The notes beneath the pieces were generated by a model that saw only the letters and a program-made list of their open reading frames with translations, was not told the DNA's origin and ran no database searches. A stretch of 64,000 bases of DNA from Omphiscola glabra (taxonomy: Eukaryota; Mollusca; Gastropoda; Lymnaeidae), in NCBI GenBank assembly GCA_964017045.1, contig OZ024799.1:35159736-35223735 (forward strand), read 5' to 3'. Shown here one piece after another: positions 34,421 through 44,622 of this stretch; position 1 is the first letter of the stretch; the number at the start of each line of letters is the position of its first letter. Position numbers and translations under genes: made by a program.

Positions 34421-35200
34421 AGGATCACAGAAGCTACATGGTTAGTGTATGTTAGCGAGGATCACAGAAGCTACATGGTTAGTGTATGTTAGCGAGGATC
34501 ACAGAAGCTACATGTTTAGTGTGTGTTAGCTAGGATCACAGAAGCTACATGTTTAGTGTATGTTAGCGAGGATCACAGAGGCTACATGGTTAGTGTATGT
34601 TAGCGAGGATCACAGAAGCTACATGGTTAGTGTATGTTAGCGAGGATCACAGAAGCTACATGTTTAGTGTATGTTAGCGAGGATCACAGAAGCTACATGG
34701 TTAGTGTATGTTAGCGAGGATCACAGAAGCTACATGGTTAGTGTATGTTAGCGAGGATCACAGAAGCTACATGTTTAGTGTATGTTAGCGAGGATCACAG
34801 AAGCTACATGTTTAGTGTGTGTTAGCTAGGATCACAGAAGCTACATGTTTAGTGTATGTTAGCGAGGATCACAGAAGCTACATGTTTAGTGTATGTTAGC
34901 GAGGATCACAGAAGCTACATGGTTAGTGTATGTTAGCGAGGATCACAGAAGCTACATGGTTAGTGTATGTTAGCGAGGATCACAGAAGCTACATGTTTAG
35001 TGTATGTTAGCGAGGATCACAGAAGCTACATGGTTAGTGTATGTTAGCGAGGATCACAGAAGCTACATGTTTAGTGTATGTTAGCGAGGATCACAGAAGC
35101 TACATGGTTAGTGTATGTTAGCGAGGATCACAGAAGCTACATGTTTAGTGTATGTTAGCGAGGATCACAGAAGCTACATGGTAAGTGTATGTTAGCGACG
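34421..35200. repeat. 37-bp tandem array, about 21 copies, higher-order period 296 bp
   Basis: The unit contains aggatcacagaagctacatg and gttagtgtatgttagcg; starts at 34458 and 34495 give period 37. A rare variant (gtgtgttagctagg) occurs at about 34529 and 34825, 296 bp apart, exactly eight units. Confidence 0.95.
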
Positions 35201-35214
35201 GCTCAAGTTGTTTG

Positions 35215-35370
35215 CGAGGGTCATCACAGCTTGAGTTTTATGTCAGGTGTCAATATGGCTTTTTATATATCAAGGGTCAACACAGCTTTATTTTATATTT
35301 AGGGTTAACACAGTTATATTTTATGTCAAGTGTCAACACAGATTTATTTTATATTGCGGTTGAACACAGC
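35215..35370. repeat. Degenerate repeat of about 33 bp
   Basis: tcaacacagctttattttat-like units repeated about five times after the 37-bp array. Confidence 0.65.
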
Positions 35371-36114
35371 TTTATATTAAAATTGATACATTAAATATCA
35401 TTTGGCATCATTAATGCATAAATTATTTTTAACCCAAAATAGTTGGGGTGAGTGTCCGTCAAGTCCTGTGTAATCAGAGAAAACACTTACAATACACACT
35501 TTTGGGAAGTGGTATGGATTGTTGAGATTTGAAAGGAAATTAAACTAAAAATGTAACAGCTCTATCTATATGTACATAAATGTATTGTTTCGTTATTTAG
35601 ATAATAAGGGGGTAATTTTTTGGCATGCGGCAGAGAACATTAAGGAAGTAGACAAGATGAGAGAGAAGAAGACGTATGGCGCAGCCACGTTTGTTAGGAG
35701 TGTAAAACTACAAATGAAAGAGCATTTTTGTAATTATTCTTGTATTTCAAAGGAACCAACATTGAATATATGTCATATATATATATATAATTATATTTTG
35801 TATCTACTGTGTTATTACTGTGTTATCTACTGTGTAATTACTGAGACAATAACAAGTAGTGTGTAGAAACTGGAATTCCTATTGTTATTGAGGGAGGTGA
35901 GGAACGCATGTGCTCCGTAAGTGATGGATGGAGTCCCCAAATAGTCATATTAAAATGAACCCACAGAAGTTAAAATTAACTATCATAAGTTAATAAGCTA
36001 ATGGATTTAGTGTAAATGCGAAGAGATAGCACCTTGTTTTTTTTACCATGGCCGCCATCTTGGTTGCCGCGACCCGTAAAATTAAGAATAAAACGTTAAA
36101 AAATAATAAAAGTA
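35371..36114. other. Intergenic DNA
   Basis: No supported gene. A short (TA)n lies near 35779. Confidence 0.4.
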
Positions 36115-36195
36115 TTCCTAAACGTAGCCCTAAACCTAACCTGACACTAAATCTATCCCTAAACCTAACCTGAACTCTAAATTTATCCCTAATCT
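36115..36195. repeat. Telomere-like CCCTAAACCTAA repeat, two 34-bp units
   Basis: ccctaaacctaacctgaca and ccctaaacctaacctgaact sit 34 bp apart, with further ccctaa at the edges. The sequence is degenerate and too short to be a functional telomere. Confidence 0.6.
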
Positions 36196-36331
36196 GGGTT
36201 TTGACCCTATCGGAACCAGTGCTTTGCATTAGCCAGATTTAGCCTAAAGCCCGATCAGTTACAAAAATAATTCTAATTATGTTTTTTTTTTAAAGTTTAA
36301 AATCCTGACATTGAGAAATGAGTATGAGGCA

Positions 36332-37835
36332 CTCACTCTGTCTACAAGATTCTGATGGCACGCACTCTGTCTACAAGATTCTGATGGCACTCACTCTGTC
36401 TACAAGATTCTGATGGCACTCACTCTGTCTACAAGATTCTGATGGCACTCACTCTGTCTACAAGATTCTGATGGCACTCACTCTGTCTACAAGATTCTGA
36501 TGGCACGCACTCTGTCTACAAGATTCTGATGGCACTCACTCTGTCTACAAGATTCTGATGGCACTCACTCTGTCTACAAGATTCTGATGGCACTCACTCT
36601 GTCTACAAGATTCTGATGGCACTCACTCTGTCTACAAGATTCTGATGGCACGCACTCTGTCTACAAGATTCTGATGGCACTCACTCTGTCTACAAGATTC
36701 TGATGGCACTCACTCTGTCTACAAGATTCTGATGGCACTCACTCTGTCTACAAGATTCTGATGGCACTCACTCTGTCTACAAGATTCTGATGGCACTCAC
36801 TCTGTCTACAAGATTTTGATGGCATTAACTCTGTCTACAAGATTCTTATGGCACTCACTCTGTCTACAAGATTCTGATGACACTCACTCTGTCTACAAGA
36901 TTCTGATGGCACTCACTCTGTCTACAAGATTCTGATGGCACTCACTCTGTCTACAAGATTTTGATGGCACTCACTCTGTCTACAAGATTTTGATGGCACT
37001 CACTCTGTCTGCAAGATTCTGATGGCACTCACTCTGTCTACAAGATTCTGATGGCACTCATTCTGTCTACAAGATTCTGATGGCACTCCATCTGTCTACA
37101 AGATTCTGATGGCACTCACTCTGTCTACAAGATTCTGATGGCACTCACTCTGTCTACAAGATTCTGATGGCACTCACTCTGTCTACAAGATTCTGATGGC
37201 ACTCACTCTGTCTACAAGATTTTGATGGCACTCACTATGTCTACAAGATTTTGATGGCACTCACTCTGTCTACAAGATTCTGATGGCACTCACTCTGTCT
37301 ACAAGATTCTGATGGCACTCACTCTGTCTACAAGATTCTGATGGCACTCACTCTGTCTACAAGATTCTGATGGCACTCACTCTGTCTACAAGATTCTGAT
37401 GGCACTCACTCTGTCTACAAGATTTTGATGGCACTCACTCTGTCTACAAGATTTTGATGGCACTCACTCTGTCTACAAGATTCTGATGGCACTCACTCTG
37501 TCTACAAGATTCTGATGGCACTCACTATGTCTACAAGATTTTGATGGCACTCACTCTGTCTACAAGATTTTGATGGCACTCACTCTGTCTACAAGATTCT
37601 GATGGCACTCACTCTGTCTACAAGATTCTGATGGCACTCACTCTGTCTACAAGATTCTGATGGCACTCACTCTGTCTACAAGATTCTGATGGCACTCACT
37701 CTGTCTACAAGATTCTGATGGCACTCACTCTGTCTACAAGATTCTGATGGCACTCACTCTGTCTACAAGATTCTGATGGCACTCACTCTGTCTACAAGAT
37801 TCTGATGGCACTCACTCTGTCTACAAGATTCTGAT
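36332..37835. repeat. 29-bp tandem array, about 52 copies, the largest in the window
   Basis: The unit is ctcactctgtctacaagatt followed by ctgatggca. Most copies are identical. A cgcact variant occurs at 36361, 36506 and 36651, spaced 145 bp (five units). An actatg variant occurs at 37231 and 37521, spaced 290 bp (ten units). There are no spacers, so it is not CRISPR-like. No long frame is open. Confidence 0.97.
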
Positions 37836-38072
37836 TCTTGCTAACTCGACCTTTTAATGCTGCTTTCAGCTGCAGTGTTCCCTAACCCCACACAAACTAG
37901 AGAACCGCTGTAATTCATTTTTTTCCCTGTCAGTGAGCACATCTATTTTACTACATCATAGTGCCAAAAAACTATTTCTGGTGTCCATTCAACATGTGAT
38001 CGATATTTTTGTGTCTCCCGTTAATGTACGGCCCACCCTCTGAACGCCCCCCCCCCGCCCCTTTCCTCCCGC

Positions 38073-38130
<58 letters not shown>

Positions 38131-38661
38131 AATGACCCATTCATACTTTACATAGATTTCTCGTATACTGGAACCCGTAGGCTCATATTGGTTAAGAAGA
38201 TCGTTGGGTGTCAAGTCTTTCTGTGTGTGCAGACATGACTCGGTTATATATATCGGACTTAATAGGATAAGTGGGGATATATACGACCGCTTAATCTTAG
38301 AAGCTAAGTGGTCAAAAGATTGTTTTCAAGAACGCATTTTTTTTCTTAATACGAAATTATTATGACACTAATCGGCAATGAACGGCTTATTGCAACGGAA
38401 AAAAGGGGGGGGGGGGAGATGCTAGTATCAAAAGTATTATTAATATTATAGAAGAAATCCTGATTGTCACCGAATTGTACTCCAATCTTTTTCTCTTTGT
38501 CCGCTCAGACTTATTACCTTCTGTCCGGCAGCTGTTTCAACATAGAAAACCTTGAAGGTCATGGTCTTTGTTGTCTGTTATGTTCTTTTTAGCTAGGATC
38601 TAAGATCTATAATCTATATGTTTTAGGTTAAGTTTCCAGGAAGAAAAGAGACCGTCTAGAT
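37836..38661. other. Spacer with a (CA)n microsatellite and G-run
   Basis: (CA)n at about 38075-38127, next to a C-run at 38047-38056. A G-run lies at 38405-38417. No gene. Confidence 0.7.
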
Positions 38662-38858
38662 CAGTGGTTCTCAACATTTCTAATGCCGCGACCCTTTGAT
38701 ACAGTTCCTCGTGTTGTGGCGACCCCTAACCACAAACTTATTTTCGTTGCTACTTCATACATTTAGTGTAAATGTGTTTTCCGATAGACTTAGGCGACCC
38801 CTGTGAAAGGGTCTTTCCACCCCCAAAGGGGTCGCGACCCACAGGTTGAGAACAGCAT
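38662..38858 (+). mobile_element. SPIN-like hAT MITE, copy 2
   Basis: 197 bp starting cagtggttctcaacatttct. The perfect 8-bp target duplication GTCTAGAT is at 38654-38661 and 38859-38866. The interior has aatgccgcgaccctttgata, cagttcctcgtgttgtggcg and ttttccgatagacttaggcg. The right end is slightly eroded (gagaacagcat instead of gagaaccactg). The same family as 7868-8057 and 52118-52314. Confidence 0.92.
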
Positions 38859-38961
38859 GTCTAGATGTTTAAATTCATGCGTGTTTGAGAGCGTTATTTT
38901 TTATGTAAGAATATGTACACATCTCGTAAATATATCTTTAAATATGTCCCAGCGGGACACG

Positions 38962-39134
38962 GGGTGGGGGGGGGGTGGGGGGGAAGGGAGGATAACTTAA
39001 AAGAGAAATAGAAAATGGAGAGACTCAGAGAGAAACGAAGCGAAAGAAATAGTGAAAGGGGGTGCACCGGCATTAGAAAGAAGGAGTGAAATAAAGAGAC
39101 AGAGAAAGAGAGAGAAAGAGAAATGTAGAGAGAT

Positions 39135-39169
<35 letters not shown>

Positions 39170-39245
39170 GAGAGAGAGAAAGCGAAATGTAAAGAAATAA
39201 AGAGAAGTAGGGACATATATGGAAAAAAAAGAGAGAGACCGAAAT
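38962..39245. repeat. Poly-G run followed by GA-rich tract
   Basis: G-rich interrupted run at 38962-38983, then AGAGAG/GAAAGA runs with a pure (GA)n near 39137-39165. Confidence 0.8.
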
Positions 39246-39681
39246 AAGAAACAGACGACTGTATAGAGAATTAATCTTAGAGACCGACCGAATGAGGATT
39301 TTTTTTATGTTGGCCTAAGCTAAACCAAATAGAAAGTAAAAATTGACTTTCGTTCGAAACCGCAGTCGAAACCAGAAGCTTAGCGAGACTTTCGGTCGAA
39401 ACCGAAAGATTAAGATACATAATTTTGAAACTCGTTCGTGCATACGCTCTGTGTAGGTCGAAAAATAATGGGGAAGGAATAAATATTTATATTCCATTTA
39501 TAAAAAAAAATATGAGATTGTCGTGAAATTTAATAGATAACATCGAATAAATGCTTTGGCTTTTGCCCGTTGAATTAAAAAAATAATTTAAAGTTGTTAA
39601 AATGTAGTTTTATGTAGTATAGTAAGAGAAAATGTTGACTTGGGGGGGGGGGAGCAATTCATAAAAAATAGACCCTTGGGT
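39246..39681. other. AT-rich DNA
   Basis: Contains two imperfect copies of a gaaaccg/ttcggtcgaaaccg motif near 39350-39405 and a G-run at about 39641. No gene. Confidence 0.4.
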
Positions 39682-39868
39682 CAATGTTCCCTCTAAGGTT
39701 TGCTAGTTCGTGTGCAAAATCATAAATTTGTATGCAAAGTTTTACTTTGCAGAGTGCAGCGTATCTGTTCGAATGTATTTTTATAAAAATTTGCTGCGCG
39801 GATGCTCAAAACTGCTGCGCGGCATCTGTGAGGTAGCTGCGCGGCCGCGCAGCTTAAAGGGAACATTG
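39682..39868 (+). mobile_element. hAT MITE with CAATGTTCCCTCTAAG ends, copy 1
   Basis: 187 bp. The left end caatgttccctctaag is the inverse of the right end cttaaagggaacattg. Flanks are CCTTGGGT and CCTTGTGT, an 8-bp target duplication with one mismatch. The interior includes aaaatttgctgcgcggatgc and a GCGCGGCCGCGCAGC palindrome. It is nearly identical to 58916-59101. The ends resemble hAT families known from vertebrates (the OC1/OposCharlie type is a candidate by memory only). Confidence 0.88.
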
Positions 39869-39964
39869 CCTTGTGTGTCCTTTGCTTTTATAATATAATC
39901 ACAATGCCACTTAGACAGATTTGATATCCATCGAGCGTTTACCCTATGTATTTTTTTTATTGGT

Positions 39965-40523
39965 ATGTCCCACTAGGATGTTTAGACGTAAGCCTTGAAG
40001 GAACTCTTTGTCCCACTAAAATGTTCAGACGTATGCCTTGAAGGAACCCTTTGTCCCACTAAAATGTTCAGAAGTATGCCTTGAAGGAACTCTTTTTCCC
40101 ACTAAAATGTTCAGACGTATGCCTTGAAGGAACTCTTTGTCCCACTAAAATGTTCAGACGTATGCCTTGAAGGAACCCTAAAATGTTCAGACGTAAGCCT
40201 TGAAGGAACCCTTGTCCCACTAAAATGTTCAGACGTACGACTTGAAAGAACCCTTTGTCCCACTAAAATGTTCAGACGTATGCCTTGAAGGAACTCTTTG
40301 TCCCACTAAAATGTTCAGACGTATGCCTTGAAGGAACCCTTTGTCCCACTAAAATGTTCAGAAGTATGCCTTGAAGGAACTCTTTGTCCCACTAAAATGT
40401 TCAGACGTACGGCTTGAAGGAACTCTTTGTTCCACTAAAATGTTCAGACGTAAGCCTTAAAGGAAATCTTTGTCCCATTAAAATGTTCAGACGTAAGCCT
40501 TAAAAAAAACTCTTTGTCCAACT
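39965..40523. repeat. 44-bp tandem array, about 12 copies
   Basis: The unit contains cccactaaaatgttcagacg and tatgccttgaaggaac. Some copies are shortened. It is cut by the insertion at 40524-41273 and continues for about one further unit at 41274-41330. Confidence 0.93.
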
Positions 40524-41273
40524 TACTAACTTACTTAAGAAAATCAGCAGACCATCGAGCCTAGGCTCATAAAGTCTTCCCCAGCACACCTCCACCGCCC
40601 CCAACTGGCATTCAACCACTCCCCCAGTGGTCTCTATTCCAGTCAGGCCGCGAAGCGGCATGCTGAGGGCTCCCCGCCCCTGAGACGGCCCCACCCACCC
40701 TTCCACTCGATTGACTATGCGAGTGAGGCCGCACCAGAGAAGGGACGCCTGGCCAGCCGGGGTGATGCTTACACAGCAACCGGGCCGGACTTCCTTGGGC
40801 TGGGGTGGATACAATTTACGTCTCTAAAGCCCCCCCTTCCCACCCCGGGGAGACTCGTAGGTGTTAACAGACGCCCTCTAATAGGGTTTACGTGGTTTTC
40901 TGCGGCATGACTAATTCACACCGCAGCTGGGAAATGACAAAAAGAGAGGTTGCCTAGGAGCAGTACCCTCAAGTCTGCATATTTGGAATCATCGGCTAGG
41001 GTCGGCACACGCCTTCGCCTCATATCCATGCGGCAACTGTAATCATATCCCGACCTGTTTCTAAGTTATTTTCGACTGCACTTGGTAGGAAACCATGCAG
41101 CCGTGCTCTTTCTAACGCAGTTTCCGTGCGTTACCTATGCCTTTCGGCGCGGGTCCCCTACACGATGATCATGTCCCCCGGGTAACGTTTCAGGGGGTTC
41201 GTGGCAAACGCCTCTTTATCGACATGCCATTTTTGGGACGGACATGCCGACTAGAGCCCCGGGGGGGGGGGGG
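40524..41273 (-). mobile_element. GC-rich dispersed repeat G, copy 3, inserted in the 44-bp array
   Basis: On the minus strand it carries gggatatgattacagttgcc, ggatatgaggcgaagg, agccgatgattcc and tagagggcgt, paralleling copies 1 and 2. It is flanked by a perfect 12-bp direct repeat, CTTTGTCCAACT (40512-40523 and 41274-41285), a target-site duplication of the length expected for LINE-type retroposition. In this orientation it starts with a C-run and ends with a short taagtaagttagta tail, SINE-like in form. Open frames inside are not conserved in the other copies. Confidence 0.8.
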
Positions 41274-41330
41274 CTTTGTCCAACTAAAATGTTCAGACGT
41301 AAGCCTTAAAGGAACTCTTTGTTCCACTAA
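41274..41330. repeat. Resumption of the 44-bp array
   Basis: ctttgtccaactaaaatgtt and the following cagacgtaagcc repeat the unit seen upstream of the insertion. Confidence 0.85.
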
Positions 41331-41539
41331 ACCAGACATTGAAACACGCGTTCTCATTGGTCAAATTTTAAATTTTCGTATACCCGCAATTATCATCTAT
41401 CGTCTAATTTTAGATTTGACCCAGGTTAAGCGAATGTTAAGCGTACGTTGAGCTACATTTAGCATGATAATACAGTAGGTCTTCAACATAATTATTATAC
41501 GAAACAGTGACACACACGTGTAGGCTTCTGATTTAAATG

Positions 41540-41866
41540 AAAGACTTTTAAAGGCCTAGTTATAGGCCTAGTTATAGGCCTAGTTATGGGCCTAGTTATG
41601 GGCCTAGTTATGGGCCTAGTTATGGGCCTAGTTATGGGTCTAGTTATAGGCCTAGTTATGGGCCTAGTAATGGGCCTAGTTATGGGCCTAGTTATGGGCC
41701 TAGTAATGGGCCTAGCTATGGGCCTAGCTATGGGCCTAGCTATGGGCCTAGCTATGGCCTAGTTATGGGCCTATTTATGGGCCTAGTTATGGGCCTAGTT
41801 ATGGGCCTAGTAATGGGCCTAGTTATGAGCCTAGCTATGGGCCTAGCTATGGGCCTAGTTATCCTG
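41540..41866. repeat. 12-bp tandem array, about 27 copies
   Basis: The unit is gggcctagttat, with tataggcc and gctatggg variants. It stops abruptly at the LINE insertion and resumes at 43585-43635. Confidence 0.95.
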
Positions 41867-43530
41867 TGGGAAGGCCCATGGCAATGATGGAATTCCACCA
41901 GAAGTTCTCAAATGTGGTAAAGAAGTTCTATTACGGCCCTTGCACGATCTCCTTACTGTGTGCTGGGAACAGGGACAGCTACCACAAGAGTTGAAAGATG
42001 CAAACATTGTTACATTGTACAAGAACAAACGAGACAAGAGTGACTGCAACAACTATCGTGATCTCCCTTCTTAGCATAGTTGGAAAGGCCTTCCCCGGAG
42101 TTGCATTAACACGCTTGCAGACCCTAGCAGCGCGCGTACTCGCAGAATCGCAATGTGGCTTTCGAGCCGGTAGGTCCACCATAGACATGATCTTCTCTCT
42201 GCGCCAGTTGCAGGAGAAATGCAGGGAACAACGTATGCCTCTATACATCGCGTTTGTCGACTTCACTAAAGCTTTTGATCTTGTCAGCAGAAGCGGCCTC
42301 TTCCAGATCCTAAAGAAATAGGCTGCCCTGCACGTCTGCTTAACATCATCGAGCAGTTCCACGATAATATGCAGGGCACAGTGTTCTATGACGGTACCAC
42401 CTCAGAAGCTTTTCCAGTAAGTAGTGGAGTAAAGCAAGGCTGCGTGCTAGCTCCTACTTTATTTGCAATCTTCTTCTCCATCTTACTCCAGTTTGCCTTC
42501 AAGAACAATATCGAGGGGATGTACATCCACACTAGAGCTGACGTGAGATTATTCAACATTGCGCGCCTTAGAGCTAAGACCAAAATAAGAAAAGTCATGC
42601 TACGCGAGCTCTTATTTGCAGATGACGCCGTTTTAGTATCTCACTCAGCAGACGGCCTGCAGAGCTTTGTATCCAGCTTATCCGCTGCCTGCAAAGAGTT
42701 TGGCCTGATCATTAGCTTAAAGAAAACCAACAATATGGCTCAGGGCGCTGACTCTCCCCCCCACTATCTCCATCGACTACTGCGACTTGGATGCCGTTGA
42801 CAGATTCACATATCTAGGGTCGAATATTTCGAGCACTCTTTCAATGGAGGATGAGATAAGTGGTAGGATAGGGAAGGCCGCAACTGTCATGGCGAGACTG
42901 AAGAAAAGAGTCTGGTCCAATGCCAAACTCACAACAAGAACTAAGCTGCCGGTATATCAGGCCTGCGTACTGAGCGCACTCCTCTATGGATGCGAGTCTT
43001 GGACCACATATACCAGGCACGAAAAAAGGCTCAATGGCTTCCACCTCAGATGCCTGCGCCGCATCCTTGACATCAAATGGCAAGACAAAGTCCCCAACAC
43101 GGATGTCCTGTCTCAAACAAATATGTGCAGCGTCCCAGCCATTTTAATCCAAAGACGCCTCCGCTGGCTTGGGCACGTCAAGCGAATGCAACCTGGTCGC
43201 ATACCTAAGGACGTGCTTTACAGCGAGCTGGCGTCAGGGAAAAGGTCAGTTGGACGGCCTCGTCTCAGATACTTAGACACATGCAAAAGAGACATGAAGG
43301 CGGCCAACATCAACATCTCAAATTGGGAGGACCTGGCGGAGGATCGATCCACATGGCGAGGTATCGTGAAGGCAGGATCACTAAGTGCCGAGGAGCTCTA
43401 CAGCGCGGAAGCAGCTGCAAAGAGAGCACAGAGAAAGGCCAGAAAACACTGCTCCACCGCATTCGAGTGTGGGACATGCAAAAGAGACTGCCACTCGAGG
43501 ATCGGTCTCACTAGCCACACCAAGAGCTGA
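41867..43530 (+). pseudogene. LINE reverse transcriptase (frameshifted)
   Basis: Segments in order: fingers (GNDGIPPEVLKCGKEVL), CGFRAGRSTIDMIF, motif A (FVDFTKAFD, about 42252), motif B (GVKQGCVLAPTLF, about 42428), motif C FADD (about 42615), ISLKKT (motif D), FTYLGS, KWQDKVPNTDVL, RWLGHVKRM, GKRSVGRPRLRY, and a Cys/His tail (CGTCKRDCHSRIGLTSH). The catalytic Asp pair of FADD and the motif A Asp are intact. The frame is broken by small indels at about 42055, 42318 (one base missing before a TAG) and about 42760 (in a C-run). No endonuclease domain is present. Clade unassigned. Confidence 0.9.
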
Positions 43531-43584
43531 AATCAGACAAGATAATCTATCGTCTCTCGTAGACGGAAAGATGCCATACATATA
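41867..43584 (+). mobile_element. 5'-truncated LINE inserted into the 12-bp array
   Basis: The 12-bp array flanks both sides, so insertion boundaries are clear. It contains only the 3' portion of a LINE: part of the reverse transcriptase, the C-terminal region and a short 3' end (ggaaagatgccatacata). That end matches the remnants ending near 3125 and at 16487. 5' truncation fits target-primed reverse transcription. The flanking array hides any target duplication. Confidence 0.9.
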
Positions 43585-43640
43585 GGCCTAGTTATAGGCC
43601 TAGTTAAAGGCCTAGTTATGGACCTAGCTAGCTATACATA
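43585..43640. repeat. Resumption of the 12-bp array
   Basis: taggcctagttataggccta continues the 41540-41866 unit, about four copies. Confidence 0.85.
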
Positions 43641-44470
43641 GTTGAAATAAATAATTATATATTTTTAAATATTTCAAAAGCTTTCATTCTTCTCTTTCTT
43701 TACATTTGTGTCCAAACACGTGAGCAATTTTGTGGAATATTTTAACATTTTATTTCGCCATTGACAAGGTTTATCAGCATGATTGTGATGAATGTCAATA
43801 AATGAATGAATTATTTAAACCTTAGTTTCATTATTGAATAATAATAATAATAATAATGATAGTGGAAATGTTACAATTTCCTAAGATTTAGTTGTTTCAC
43901 AATAATATTCACTTTGCCTTTGACAACAATTTTGAGCATTATAATAATAAATCAAAATGAATGTCACAAATGGATAAAACTGGGGTTCCTAAATTTTATT
44001 TTAAAAATATAATTGTATAGATATGCCGTTCCCTCAGTTTTTGTTACCAAAATTTTTTTTTACATTTGCTTAAGTCTAATTGAAATGTTATTTTCGGAAA
44101 AATTGGTCTAGTAGGTCAACATGCAGCTGTGAGCAGTTAGCGCAGAGGATTATTCATATATCATACGATGGCAGCAAGACGTCGACGGATAATGAATGTA
44201 GAAATTCCGGCTGACAGACAGAGTGATAGTCTGACTTCTGGTAGACGACCGAAAGCTTTAAATCAATGTCGGCCGAAACCGAAAATAAACGAGAGAGAGA
44301 AATTGAGAGAGAGTGAGAGAAATAATAAGGGTGGGGGAGGAATAGGCCTCAATTGTTTAATCTAAGTGAGGAAAGGTAAACCATTTTGATTCTAAATTTT
44401 CATTATTTAAAAAAACATCGCTCCATGTTCGGTCCTGAGATTTTATAATACGAATTCATGAACAATTCAC
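43641..44470. other. AT-rich DNA
   Basis: A short (TAA)n lies near 43838-43855. No gene. Confidence 0.4.
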
Positions 44471-44622
44471 CTGGTTATTATATATGCATCTAGTTATTAT
44501 ATATACATCTGCTTATTATATAGACATCTGGTTTTATAAATTCACCTGGTTATTATAAATACATCTGGTTATTATACATACATCTGGTTGTTATAGATAC
44601 AACAGGTTATTATACATTCACG
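44471..44622. repeat. 19-bp tandem repeat, 8 copies
   Basis: The unit is close to ctggttattatatatacat. Confidence 0.88.

Noticed and set aside
36115..36195. Interstitial telomere
   Set aside because: Only a few degenerate CCCTAA units within a 34-bp duplication.
36332..37835. CRISPR-like regular repeat
   Set aside because: Units are directly adjacent with no unique spacers, and the host is eukaryotic.
40500..40814. 104-aa frame on the minus strand in the GC-rich block
   Set aside because: Lies in the G-family retroposon and is not conserved in the other two copies.
41867..43530. Functional reverse transcriptase
   Set aside because: 5'-truncated with at least three frame breaks and no endonuclease; annotated as a pseudogene.
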